Assembly (NCBI GenBank): GCA_016490735.1
Contig: JAEMWC010000662.1
Location: forward strand, 123,501-187,500
Length of the DNA stretch: 64,000 bases
Direction of reading: 5' to 3'
Origin: Pachyseris speciosa
Lineage: Eukaryota; Cnidaria; Anthozoa; Scleractinia; Pachyseridae
The notes beneath the pieces were generated by a model that worked only from the letters and a program-made list of their open reading frames with translations, was not told the DNA's origin and did no database searches. Shown one piece after another: positions 29,798 through 40,512 of this stretch. The number at the start of each line of letters is the position of its first letter. Position 1 is the first letter of the stretch. The position numbers and the translations under genes were made by a program.

Positions 29798-30212
29798 TTG
29801 GGCTCAATCTTTGCTTTGGTAGATTTAAGGGTAATGCCCGCAACCATGTGGCCTTAGTGCCTTTAGAGTGGCTTCAGCTTACTTGATCACATTAATTTGT
29901 GAAGTTTCCTTGTACGTCACTCTAGTTCTAATCACACAATTTGTTTCCGAGGTCATATTTACTGGACATTTCACAAGGCTGGAAACAACCTGTTTTGATG
30001 CCTTATTAGTGTAGATTCCCGACCTTAAAATCTATAGCATCCTAGCTTGTAAACGAGAAAGAGAAAACTGGACATGGTCCGAAAAAAGAAGTTATCTCGA
30101 CACAAAAAATACAAGTCACTAAACCGCGCTTTGAATTTGGAATGCAAATTTCAACTTTTCCGTCTTTGTTTTTTCTTCTTCTTCACATTTTCAGCCTACA
30201 AGTTTTACTTAC

Positions 30213-30484
30213 CAGAACAGCCTGGTTGCTGTATGAGCAGCAAGGGAATATGGGAAATCTCATCCTCGCTTAGTTCCAGCCGGGAACCTGGCACTCGGAC
30301 CTCTTTTGGTTCAACTCCTGTTCGGAAATTTTGGTTTCTTTGACTTCAAGACGAACTTTTTCATCCAACACAGCTGAACTCGCAACATCTGTTGGCCAGT
30401 GGGCCAGTAAATGTTCAGAAGATGGCTTCTTGTGTTTTGTTTGAAGTGTGTCAACTGCTTCATCATCATTACAGAATGGTTCTT
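30213..30484 (-). pseudogene. POP1: POP1 exon upstream of POPLD, 7-bp deletion (unit A)
   Basis: Minus-strand exon between a CCACAG acceptor and G|GTAAGT donor. It reads EEPFCNDDEAVDTLQTKHKK and EHLLAHWPTDVASSAVLDEK. Compared with unit B, 7 bp (AGGAGCT on the plus strand) are missing after GCACT at 30295, so the frame shifts and ends at a premature stop (30270). The remaining DNA still encodes SEDEISHIPLLLIQQPG in the other frame, the known POP1 segment just before the POPLD domain. Confidence 0.8.
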
Positions 30485-30541
30485 CTGTGGGGCAAACAAA
30501 ATAGCAGTAAGAAAACCGTGGGCTTGACTGAACAAATTCAA

Positions 30542-30797
30542 CAACCTCGTTCCTAGGCTCCTCTCTCTTCCTCCCTCGAGAAAGTAGCCTGATTGTGACT
30601 GGTCCCATGTCCATGTGTATTGATCAAATCCGCACAGAGAGTGGGTCCTCGACTTTCTGGAGCAAACTTAACTCTCCTGCTCCTCCCTTCAATCATTTTT
30701 TTTCTGGAATCTGCAAAAATCTAGCACACACGGTACTAGCCGCAACCAGGGTACTTTCTCGAGGGAGGAAGGAAAAGGACCCTGGAAACGAGGTTGC
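30542..30797. mobile_element. ~256-bp MITE with AACCTCGTT ends (unit A)
   Basis: Inverted ends AACCTCGTTCCTAGG and CCTGGAAACGAGGTT, with inner arms CTTCCTCCCTCGAGAAAGTA and TACTTTCTCGAGGGAGGAAG. Also in unit B at about 54070-54326. Confidence 0.8.
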
Positions 30798-30799
30798 AA

Positions 30800-32732
30800 A
30801 TTTAAATGATTCAAGTGATCGGGATAAAAGCAGTAAAATCGAGGTTTTTCAACAGAAAATGACTCTCAAATTTAGAAAATATGCTTTACTCTTTTATATC
30901 AGCCAAAACAGATTTTTATAAGTAACTCCTAAGACTATATTGTTCTGTCATCTGCGTGGCAGGTGGTGGAGTAATGCATAGCATGACCTGGAGTGGTGCT
31001 CAAGAAAGAGGAGACCCATCAAGAGGAGAGGGAAAAGGCCATATAGTATATAGAATAGGATTATCCTGTGAATCTGTACACGGCTCAGAAGATCAGGGAT
31101 TTGACTCATCAGAGAACAGGGCTTTACAATTTTAAAGGACATAAACATGAAGTAGCTGAGGAGAACACTAGGCCACATATCAGTGCAGGAGGGCAAGAAA
31201 GCGGGGACATGATAACAGATCTTCCCACTTTTCCCTTGCACAAACACATCATCCATCCAAAACGTTACACCTTACATAATACCGTATTTCCTCGAATAAG
31301 CGCACAGGTGTTTATTTAAAATTTCAGACAAAAGGGAGGACAAATAATTTTTAGGTTTCCCTTCAACCAACTGTAACTTTATTTTGGATAATGCACCTAA
31401 AAGAACACTGCGAGCGCATGGAAATGGAAATAATTGGAAGCGATTTAACAGATAATAAACTGCTCTCTTACACGTACTGATGCCGGTCTAGGTGAAGCTT
31501 AAAAGATTAGAAAGTGACAAAATGAACAGAAGCAGGTTTTCCTTCTATCTCTATTATATAAGAAAGTGAGGTTGAGGAGGAAGGGGAGGGGGGGGGGTGG
31601 GGGTGGTGTCGAAATTCTAGTTGTGCAAATTTTAGCTTTCATGCATTCTTTGAACCATTGACTCCCAAACATTTTCCCGAAAAACACCTGTTGAAGCCCG
31701 TCGAGCCGTTCTCTGGCCAGATTCTAGCCAAAATTGCCCAAAACTCTGTTTGCTGGTGGAGTTTATCGCGCCCCTCTGTTCCTGATGCTTGCTATTAGCG
31801 TTCAAAGTTCGGGCATGCGCAGAAAGCAAAATCTTACCTTTCGCTTTCCCTCCTCGCTTTTTCTTTCGCTTTTCTTGCCTCGCTTTCTTTTTCTCTTGCT
31901 GGGCATTTCCTGGGCTTCCTTTCGGTGGGGAAAGATTTGTGGAAAACTTTTAGGATCATAGGATTAGGTGGGTAGTGGAACAAGATTTTCATTTAAATTT
32001 TCGGCTCAACGTCACTTGGTTTTTTTCGCGTTTTCTTCGGCCTGCTGGGCGGAATCGTATTCCCCCTACACATGCTACATGGAAAAGTTGTCCATGAGCA
32101 TTAAACCTAATGACGTCAAAAGCAGCACAAGGGACGTGGTTCTGCGCGGCCGGTTTTGGCCGGCACGGGTGCCAGTGGGTTAAACTTGCTGTAAGCGCTC
32201 GTTGTAAGATTAGTCAGTCGTCTCCAGCTCGCGTACGGTAGGGACTGGGACTTGTTTCAAAACATTATGAGTTATTGGGCGCTTTCCATTGAGCATAAAA
32301 TAACCGGTACAAATTTTCTGAATTTTCGCTGGTCGAATGGAAAGCGTCCGACCACGTCCCAGAATTCTAGGTCACGTGTATTGACTTGCTGAAAGTGCTT
32401 CGTCCGTTTATTGGTTTTTCCGCTTGTCCACGCCCGGTAGGGAGACTAAAACCAATATCTATCGCGAATGGAACACGAAGATTTCGGTAATTCTGTAAAT
32501 TCCGGCAAAGAGGGTGCACTCAAAACGTATTCCTAAATTTTCGGAAACTTTTCCCGGAACTTTGCCCGTTCCATTTGATTTCCAACCGGAAATCTCGAAA
32601 ATTTTGGTTGAATGGAAAGTACCCTTGGAGAGCACATGGCGAGCGAGGTTGTTTACCTGTAATCGAGGGTTCGGGCCAATTAAAACAGTTGTTTACCAGA
32701 GTGTTTGAATCAATTCGTGAGTTTATTGTCAG
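30800..32732. other. Non-coding flank and BEL leader/LTR-like sequence (unit A)
   Basis: No gene recognised. Features: a G-rich run at 31585-31607, fold-back sequence around TTCCATT/AATGGAAAG at 32280-32350, and from about 32220 the stretch that in unit B runs directly into a BEL primer-binding-site-like leader. Unit A ends inside this sequence at TTTATTGTCAG. Confidence 0.5.
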
Positions 32733-33547
32733 GTAGACGGAAGATGGCAAACACGTCATTTTTCGGCGTTTTGTGAAGCAGGATTAACAAGAGCAAAGCC
32801 GCGGGCCTTGAAAACACCGAAAAATGAAATGTTTGCCATTTCCGTCTCCCAAAACAATCCCACAATCCTTCACTAGTACCAGTCTCGTCATCGTGTTTGG
32901 AGTGGGCAATAAGATGCTCATTAACATATAAATTCGATGAAATGGATATGGTTTACCATCACCACAACTTGTAGACAGTATTTTTCTACATTTGATCTAG
33001 CACTGTTGTCAGACTGGTCCAGACTGTTTTACACAACGTTATCCTGGCAAAGCACTTTCTGCCACAGCCGAAGACTTTAATTTGGTAAAGAGCAACATGA
33101 CGTATATGTTGTGGTTCAATTTTATCTTTTGTTTAATTTTTTCTCCCATCGTTTTAAACTAATTATCATACAGCATCATACATTACCATATTCAAGAACA
33201 AAGAGAGAAAAACTTAAACCAAGGATAAAATTGAACCACAACATAAACGTTACATTTATGAGCCACATTTGGTGAGATACATAAACACTAGTGATCAGTT
33301 AAAATTAGACAACTGTTTGCAGAAGAAGGTTGTTGTTTAGCACTCTTAACCCAGAAAAACAGGCTAAAAACGCAGTGAATCACCCTTGGAAACTTTTAAA
33401 CAGCAGCTAATGTTCTTTACTTTGAGAGATAGATATATTACAAATATATATTAGGCTTAAAAATGGGCATTTCCCAGAAGGGACGAAATGGTAGGTGAAG
33501 GAACATCTTTGCAAGTTAGATGTTCAGGTACAAATTTGTTGTTTAAC

Positions 33548-34693
33548 CTAACAAGGCGTCAATTCTTCACCAGTGTTCCGAGGACGTGATCGAGAGCGTA
33601 TCATAAACACTTTAAAATTAAGGTAATTAGCCGGTTGGCAGAGCGAAAGGAATAAATTATTCATCGCTTTACGGAACTCCTTGCTAACTACGGAATAGAT
33701 CACAGGATTCGCTGAGGAGTTCAGTATTACAAAAAGCGATATTGTGTAGAGCAGTTTTCCGTAATATTCTCGTTGCACGATTGCCGGCCAAAGCACAATG
33801 ATCAGGCGAAGAACGTTTAAAGGGAGCATTGTAACCGCAAACACGATAACGAGCGGGGTTAGAATTTTCTTGACTCTCTTGTTGTGACTGAGGCGAACAC
33901 TTTTTACGTTGGCCAGAGAAGTGCATTCTCCCTCATGGCCTCTTTCCAGTGCTTCTTGTTTCATAGCTTTGATGAATGCATCGGTCTCGTTCATTTTGCG
34001 AGTTATGAATAAACAGGTGACAGAAATGATGGTGAGAGGCAAGATATAGGAGAACAAAGTCAGCGATCCTATATAAATTCCGCTTAATACTGAGTTACGA
34101 CCCCACTCCGGCCAAACGGGGCCGCACCAGCCTGGGGGCTCACGATATTCGACAACGAAAAACAGTGGAAAGCAGAAGACGACGAACGATATCGCCCAAA
34201 CGCATGCTGCAACGGCCTTCGCTCTTTGAAGCAAAGTCTTGTTCTTGCGTTTTATCATTGGCTTCACAGTCACCACTTTGCGGTATCTCTCTATAGCGAT
34301 GACCGCAATGAACCACACTGACCCGCCGTAGAATATCTCAGGGATTGGATACAGGTAGCGGCACGTAAACTCACCAAAAGGCCAGTCAAACCAGGTCTTG
34401 ATAGTGAGGAGTGGAAATGTTAATAGCAATGTGCCGAGGTCGCCGATGGCTAAATTTTGTAAATAGAAGTCTCCCGGTTGTTTCTTCTTGCCCATCCTGC
34501 CGATAACGATAACCACCAGTAGGTTGCCAGCTACTCCAAACAAAGCGATTAATACTGGAAGAGATAGTTTGAAGACAATAAGCTCGAGAGACGCGTCCAC
34601 TCTGGGAGCGATGGCAAGAGAATCGTTTCCTAGAGAGGCGTTCGTAGTTGGACAATGCGCCGTCGAGTAGTCGTCGTTAAATTCACCTGGCAT
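33548..34693 (-). CDS. Rhodopsin-family (class A) peptide-type GPCR, unit B copy
   Basis: 381 aa, same start and stop as unit A, intronless. Ten substitutions against A: V32, P46, L95, L96, then Gly for Asp after loop-2 PEW, Met for Ile and Ala for Gly in loop 3 (RKMNETDAF), Ala for Glu (KQEALE), Met for Ile before NNLF and Arg for Gln in the tail. All class A marks are kept: GN57, LAIGD85, C111, ERY, a TM6 Pro and NPVIY. TM2 reads TFPLLTIK, which looks more canonical than the charged TFPRFTIK of unit A, so B is the likelier functional ancestor state. It lies upstream of orphan laminin exons. Ligand unknown. Confidence 0.93.
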   Translation of the reverse strand: MPGEFNDDYSTAHCPTTNASLGNDSLAIAPRVDASLELIVFKLSLPVLIALFGVAGNLLVVIVIGRMGKKKQPGDFYLQNLAIGDLGTLLLTFPLLTIKTWFDWPFGEFTCRYLYPIPEIFYGGSVWFIAVIAIERYRKVVTVKPMIKRKNKTLLQRAKAVAACVWAISFVVFCFPLFFVVEYREPPGWCGPVWPEWGRNSVLSGIYIGSLTLFSYILPLTIISVTCLFITRKMNETDAFIKAMKQEALERGHEGECTSLANVKSVRLSHNKRVKKILTPLVIVFAVTMLPLNVLRLIIVLWPAIVQREYYGKLLYTISLFVILNSSANPVIYSVVSKEFRKAMNNLFLSLCQPANYLNFKVFMIRSRSRPRNTGEELTPC

Positions 34694-37487
34694 ATTTTAA
34701 GTTCCTCAAATGTTCCTTCTTTTAGGACTTGCAGTTATTAAACGTCTCACTGATTTAATTCACGCGAGGCAGTAAGTGTAGACGCAACGTTTAAAAGTTT
34801 AGTTTTCCTACAGTTAGATCGGACGATCTTCGAAGAAAGTGAAGTTTTTTTTTCTTTCACGTGAAGTCCCTTAGCTTGCAATGTAGCAAGTTCGCTACTT
34901 TCTCCTTAGTTTTTCGAGGTAAAGCGCTGCCGCGATTTAAAGGTAATTAATCAGCCGGTAGTCCTTATATCGGTGACTTCCCAAGGTGAACAAAAGGCTG
35001 TTTTCGTCTGATTTTGAACCATTTAGAGGCCTCGAAAGCTTCGCAGTACCATTTACAGCGTGAAACCTTTCAATAACACGCAAATTGATGCATCGGGCCC
35101 GCTGAAGTGGCATTTTTATTTATCACAGTAAATTACAATTTGATTGGCAGCTGCTAGCAACGATCTTAACAACAAGTGAATATTTGGATAGGAGAAGTAC
35201 TGACATACAATGTCATACAAGATGCTGTCATAACATCTGCAAATAGCTCAAGCACTGCCGGAGGAATTTGGCGTTGTGTCGATTCTACTCGGACTGGCGT
35301 CGTTATTGCACAGAGTACTGCTCATCTTACAGATAAAACCCAAACCGGCCCACACTCTGTGTATTCACCTTTTCGAGGAAAGATTTATTACCCGTTGTTT
35401 GCTTGGTTCTTGAGGTAATTTGCTTCGACTTTTTTTTAGCCCGTTAATTTTTTTATGTTTGGACTGATTACAGTTTACTCAAGCGAGTGACATGGCGACT
35501 TTTCAATTATCCCTCGAAGCTGAAGTTGCCGGGCTTTTGCGTCCAATGGCATATGTTTCACAAAAGCACTCGATCGGATAAATGTAATTAAAAATATTAT
35601 ATCGGTCTCACGGATGACGTTGTAACAAGTTCGATTTAAAAAAAAATCTGTTTGAAGCGAAATTTGTAAGCAAACATACGATTTAAAAAAACAATACAAG
35701 GTTGACAGAAAACCTGTGAATGACTTTGCACATGCTCTGCGTTTTCAAAATACGAGTGAAGTAGCAACCGCTTCCAGGTTGGGAGCGAGAAAGAAGAATG
35801 CGCCGTCCTGTACCCATGTACGTTGTGCTTATTCGAACTATGAAGTTCATCATTTCATTTTGCTGTTTTGCAGATTAAGTCAAAAGATGCGCTAGTACCT
35901 AATGTACGTATGGAGCCTTACATTAGCTCTTGAAATGTCTCTCTTTATTTGACTTCCATGGTTTCCTTGTGACGGATAACTTCGCACGTTTTTCCTTCCT
36001 GTATTCAATATTTCACCGACCTTGTTTTTGTAACTACAGGATTGCATGAATTACACTGAATAAACCTTGGCAGATGGCAAGCAGGTGCTTTTGATGGGCA
36101 TGTTCAAAATAATGTTGTAAAACAATTTATTCTCAATCCATAAAAAATGCAAACGAACCTTGGTGGGAATACATCAAGAATAAGGTTTCGCATCCAAAGA
36201 GATTGACAACTGTTTTTTTTCTTTTGGTCAAGCCAAAATAATAATAATAAAAAACATGATGAATGTATGAAAGGTATCTTCATAAGTGTGCGCAAATCGT
36301 TGGCTAAATACGTGTAGCTTTTAATTAATTAATGTGCACAGTGTTGTAAGTTCTTTAAGGGATGATTACTACAAAGAAAAGGTGTTTATTCAAAACAGTT
36401 TGTTGTACTGGAAGAAATCTGGGCGTACAAGTCAAATATACGTCGAAAACTAAATTCCCCTTTTTTTGGCCAGGTTTCTGCCGCCATTTTCCCCATAGAA
36501 AATGCTATATTATGTTCTGTCATCTTTCCTTAAGACATTTATCACTGAATTCTTAATACCACTTTTAATTATTATGTCTGTTGTCATATCATGCATTTAT
36601 AAAGTTCTCTTAGAAGCACGTAAGTGAGTTTTCTACGTCCTATGATTTTTTTGCCGAATCTCTGTCTGTTCATTTCCCTTTTTTACCGCAGAGGACAATC
36701 TCGATTATCCGTTGGAACAGACTCTCTATACGAAACAACTTCCAATCATGTTGAGCTTGCGTGAGTTTGTATGTTTTCTGGTGCTAATTGGACTAGCTGG
36801 GGTCAAAGTCCATCTTTCCGAAGCGCGATATGTAAAGCAATTTGTATTTAACTCAAGGCCCGTCAAAATAGCAGAATTGGAAAAAAACTGGAATAGTCAT
36901 GTCATATTTCAGTGATCGCTCTTATTTAGTGTACTGACAGCGCATTGGATGTCTGAAGTAGACACCCTACGGGTGATCTTTCCGTCTTACAAAATGATGA
37001 CCATGATGATGATGATGACAATGACGATAACGACGAAGATGGCGATCACGATGGCAATGACGGTGATGTTGATGGTGGTGACCCTCTTAATGACATTTTT
37101 AACTTTAGCAAATGGAAGTTGAAAATGGGTGTTCTGTTTTTGGCCATGATTAAAATTTCGAACATGTTTTGAGACGTCATCCATCGTCATGGTGACAAAT
37201 AAGCCAGGTGAATGCACAGAACTAGTGTTAGAGAAAAACTTTGAGTAATTAATAATTCAGAGTGGAAAAATATATATGACTGAAGAGAACTGTTCAATAA
37301 AAAACACCCAAACAGATAAAATAGACCTAACCGTCGTTTGGTTGGCTCACAATAAAGTGTTCTTCCAGTACCTCTCCCATATTTTTTTGGTGCTGGACAG
37401 TTTTGGCGTTGATGAATTTTATGGATGAACATCATTTATCAAATATCTCTCTTTATTGCAACTAATGACTTATGTTGTTGTTCCCAG
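34694..37487. other. GPCR upstream region and laminin intron (unit B)
   Basis: Near copy of 11029-13829, with no gene recognised. The 36712-36915 frame corresponds to 13044-13250 but has an in-frame codon loss, and its splice context does not join laminin phase. GAT-type microsatellite near 36993-37075. Confidence 0.5.
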
Positions 37488-37642
37488 AATGTTATGTCCG
37501 TCCGATTGCCGTCCACCATCCAAGGAAGGTTTGTATTGGTAGCGAGCTACTTTCACAATTCTGATGATGCAGGGATCCTAAGCTTGGTTGTTACAACAGG
37601 AGATGAGACCGTTAAAGCAAAAATGAGCATTCTTTCCTGCAG
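37488..37642 (+). CDS. Laminin alpha exon 6 (unit B, orphan)
   Basis: Splice sites kept (TTCCCAG and AG|GTAAGA), 155 bp, open. Three substitutions against A (Lys to Arg and Ala to Val in IQGRFVLVAS; Ala to Asp in TTGDETV). The five exons that should precede it (1983-6150) are not duplicated, so no L4b first half is available in this unit. Confidence 0.82.
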
Positions 37643-38545
37643 GTAAGATAAAACAATGAATACGTGAGGAGATGAGCAGGGGCACCCAACGACAAATTTC
37701 GGTAGATATCTGTTCGGCGGAGGGTAGTTCGCCTTAGGCTTTCGGCATCGATTAAAGAGTGCTCTCGGATTTTCCGTAACTGAAACGTGGCCTAAAAGAT
37801 TCACAGTGGGGAAATTATAGCCCCTGCGGTTTTTGGAAAGGTCGTAATTACTGTTTTTGGCGGTCAAAACGTCAGCTAGCTTTTTCGGAAAGAAAATAGT
37901 TCCGTCAGTAGAAAGTTCGTGGAAAGTCCATTTCACCCTTTTCTCAAAGGAAGATTTTGTTCCCTAACATTTTCGGGCAATTTAACTTTCAGCTAAGGAA
38001 TCCGAATATCTAACCAAAACATCACTCATTTTAAACAGACTTCAAACACGTACCATAAGGTACTTAAAAATACCTTTCTACAGCTTTTGGTTAATTTGGC
38101 TCGTTGGGTGCCCCTGATAGAGGGATCTTCAATCGAGTGCCGTAAAATCAAGACCTTATCACGGTTTAGTATATACGATACAAATGAATAGCGGTTTCGC
38201 GCGCTATGATTGGTTAACTCGGATGTCGGTATATTGTCACACATAAAGTAATGTTTTGGACCGCTAGTGATTCAGATTGTGTGATATATATACTAAAACA
38301 ATTATTCACCTCAGTGTCGGTGAAAGTGGTGGATATATCCACCACTATAGTAGTATACTATGTTAAAAGATAAGCCTCATTTGGGATTTCCTCTGATTTT
38401 CTCGGATTTCCTGCATACTAATTTGGATTTCCACACTCTAACATTTTGGATTTCCTGCATACTAATAAAGATACTCGGCAAAAAGTGTCTTCCTGCATAC
38501 TAATTTGGATTTCCTCCATACTAATAAGTGTCGAGGTTTACTAAT

Positions 38546-38647
38546 TCTCTGCTATGTCCCTGCGTTCCGCCGCAGAGAAAACGTTTAAGTTCTAATCAGC
38601 AGAAAGGCAACAACACGTTGAAATAGGAAGGACACGACCAGTTGTGT
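38546..38647. repeat. Split direct repeat, 102-bp copy 1 (outer)
   Basis: Starts TCTCTGCTATGTCCCTGCG and matches 38897-38998 with a few differences. A 106-bp unique piece (38648-38753) separates it from the 143-bp repeat. Confidence 0.92.
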
Positions 38648-38753
38648 TTATTGGGGACGAGAAAAACATACAATAAGGTAGTGGCGGAGAAAAACGAATT
38701 ACATCACTGTAAACTACGAGACTAAACGTAAACAGCATACTAGAAAAAATTGA

Positions 38754-38896
38754 GCTCGGCAAGGTGCGAGCGGTAAAACTGGCTGTGTCGAGTGACTAAC
38801 GCGAGAGGCGCCAAGGCTTAAATACCGAGATGTGACGTAAAATCCCTAGAGGATCAAACTGCGGCCATAAATGCAAATTCCGAACATAAACACATT
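38754..38896. repeat. Split direct repeat, 143-bp copy (inner)
   Basis: GCTCGGCAAGGTGCGAGCGG to ...AACATAAACACATT; one clear change against 43455-43597 (ACTAACG/ACTCACG). Directly abuts the 102-bp repeat at 38897, the junction a recombinase-made circle would use. Confidence 0.92.
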
Positions 38897-38998
38897 TCTC
38901 TGCTATGTCACTGCGTTCCGCCGCACAGAAAACGTTTAAGTTCTAATCAGCAGAAAAGCAACAACACGTTGAAATAGGAAGGACACGACCAGTTGTGT
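38897..38998. repeat. Split direct repeat, 102-bp copy 2 (inner)
   Basis: Starts TCTCTGCTATGTCACTGCG. Follows the 143-bp repeat without a gap and precedes the recombinase gene's 3' end. Confidence 0.92.
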
Positions 38999-39031
38999 CG
39001 AGAAAAACAAACGAGAGCGAGCGCGCGTAAC

Positions 39032-40030
39032 TCAGAGACCTATGCGCGAAGTAGCAAGAAGCTGTCGTCGGAGATTTTCACGGCAATATAATTCCTTGGC
39101 AGAGTCAGATTTCCACCTGCCGTGGTTTTTAGTGACGTGATCGGGAACTCCGCTATGAAGCGCAGCCGAAGCGCCCCCTATCCTAAGCGAGTGCAAACCT
39201 ATACCCGACGTATCAACACCGATGGCCCGAAACTTAGCCAAAACGACTTCCCTCGCCCTGGTGTAAGACAAACTCGTACCGGAACGAAGGGAATAACCCT
39301 TAGAAGAGGAAAAACTAAGGTTTTGAAAGACAAACTCAACCGAATCAAGATTACGCCTAGCCAGAGCGGCATAACGGAGCAGCATAGCGCAGGGGCATGT
39401 GGGGGTACCAGTACTAGCGATAACTAAAGTACACCCTTTACCCAATTGATCAACTTTGCTTTTGGAAACGTAGAGCTCAATATGATCCTGAAAGAAAGAA
39501 ATGTCAGACCACCTAAGACGACTTAATTCGTCAAAGCGCAAAAACCCAGCAAAAGCAAGCAAACAAAAACAAACGTCCCTGATATCCCCGAGGGATGCTG
39601 TGGGCGTAGCAAATCTATTAACTAACGCGACTAAATGCTCAGGCAAAATGGGTACCCTATTCAACTTAGACGGTTTCGAAGCAACGCGCTTACAACCTTC
39701 TAGAATAGCCAGAAGAAAAGCTGATTTACAAGGATTCGAGACCCCGCAAGCATTATGAAAAAAGCTTATACTGTAGAACGCCTGCTGAATGGAGGAATAT
39801 GAAGACCCTGATTGAACTAACGAAATTAAATACAAGGCTACGTGTTCCTCTTGAGCCGGGAAGTAAATAACCTCTGGGAAACCACTGGTCCAAGATTTTC
39901 AACGTTTGAAACAACCGTGGTAGATCTTGAACGTGCTAGGAGCCTTGCTGTGGGCAAGAACCGCTGGAATGTGCGCACGCAGGCTCTCCAAAGCCGGATG
40001 GTGAATGCATGATACCCTGGAACTTGTAAA
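39032..40030 (-). pseudogene. Tyrosine recombinase of the Ngaro-like element, one nonsense codon
   Basis: Minus-strand frame, open from about 40030 with one TGA near 39897-39899 (preceded by CFKR, followed by KSWTSG), then intact to 39032. The catalytic set is present: Arg in AGFLRFDELSRLRW, H-x-x-R in GLHSLRIGG, a further His/Arg in NHGRWKS and the nucleophile Tyr in KELYCREN. The recombinase would integrate circular cDNA without target duplication, matching the insertion site. The stop coincides with a position where Trp is likely (TGG to TGA). Confidence 0.85.
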
Positions 40031-40319
40031 GAAATAAAGGAAAAAATAAGGCATAAGAGAAAAGATGAAAAATGGTAGACGTGGAATTCCGATTGCAATT
40101 TATTAAACGTGGACAGCCAATAACGCGTACATACTAAAAATAGGCAATAACAACAATATACGGAGAAAACAAACAACCGTTAAAATTCGTACAACGTTGC
40201 CAACAAAGGCCATACGTTTACAAAAGATAAGCAAACACGATCTAGAGCGACCGTCAATAAGGCACTAGCCTGTAAAAAACTATGAAAAAACGAACCGGAA
40301 TAAACCGAAAAAAGGAACT

Positions 40320-40470
40320 CGCTATAAAGCGCTAAATATCGTACGTGAACCGCTATAAAGCGACAAGGGTCACACCTGAACCGCTATAAAGCGCTAAACA
40401 GCGTACGTGAACCGCTATAAGGCAACGAGAGTCGTCCGTGAACCGCCAAAAAGCGCTACGTGGAATAGCG
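40320..40470. repeat. Short tandem motif GAACCGCTATAAAGCG inside the element
   Basis: GAACCGCTATAAAGCG and variants recur about five times with 25-55 bp spacing in the stretch between the polymerase and recombinase genes. Confidence 0.75.
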
Positions 40471-40512
40471 CGAAAAGCTCTGCAATAAAGTACCAATGCC
40501 TGAATAACGGCT

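Larger units (their letters stand above)
29342..29906. mobile_element. Retrozyme cluster in the POP1 intron (unit A only)
   Basis: A minus-oriented monomer plus the start of a second (29342 to about 29697), followed by a plus-oriented monomer (about 29700-29906), so partly inverted. Flanked by the 13-bp direct repeat GTACGTCACTCTA. Unit B has a single copy of that 13-mer with no insert (about 53436-53448). Confidence 0.85.
9045..32732 (+). repeat. Direct large duplication, unit A
   Basis: Collinear with unit B (32733-56271) through the GPCR, laminin exons 6-10, SINE, Penelope-like element, POP1 exons and BEL leader/LTR. Unit A alone contains the 5.95-kb Polinton-like element, the POP1-intron retrozyme cluster and a 162-bp segment at 28510-28671. 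It lacks the left half of the deleted Polinton, the Ngaro-like element and the SINE at 46699. The join to unit B is a single shared G at 32732 with no filler. Confidence 0.95.

Noticed and set aside
39122..39758. Plus-strand proteins opposite the recombinase
   Set aside because: Shadow frames of the minus-strand recombinase, which has the catalytic R-H-R-Y set.
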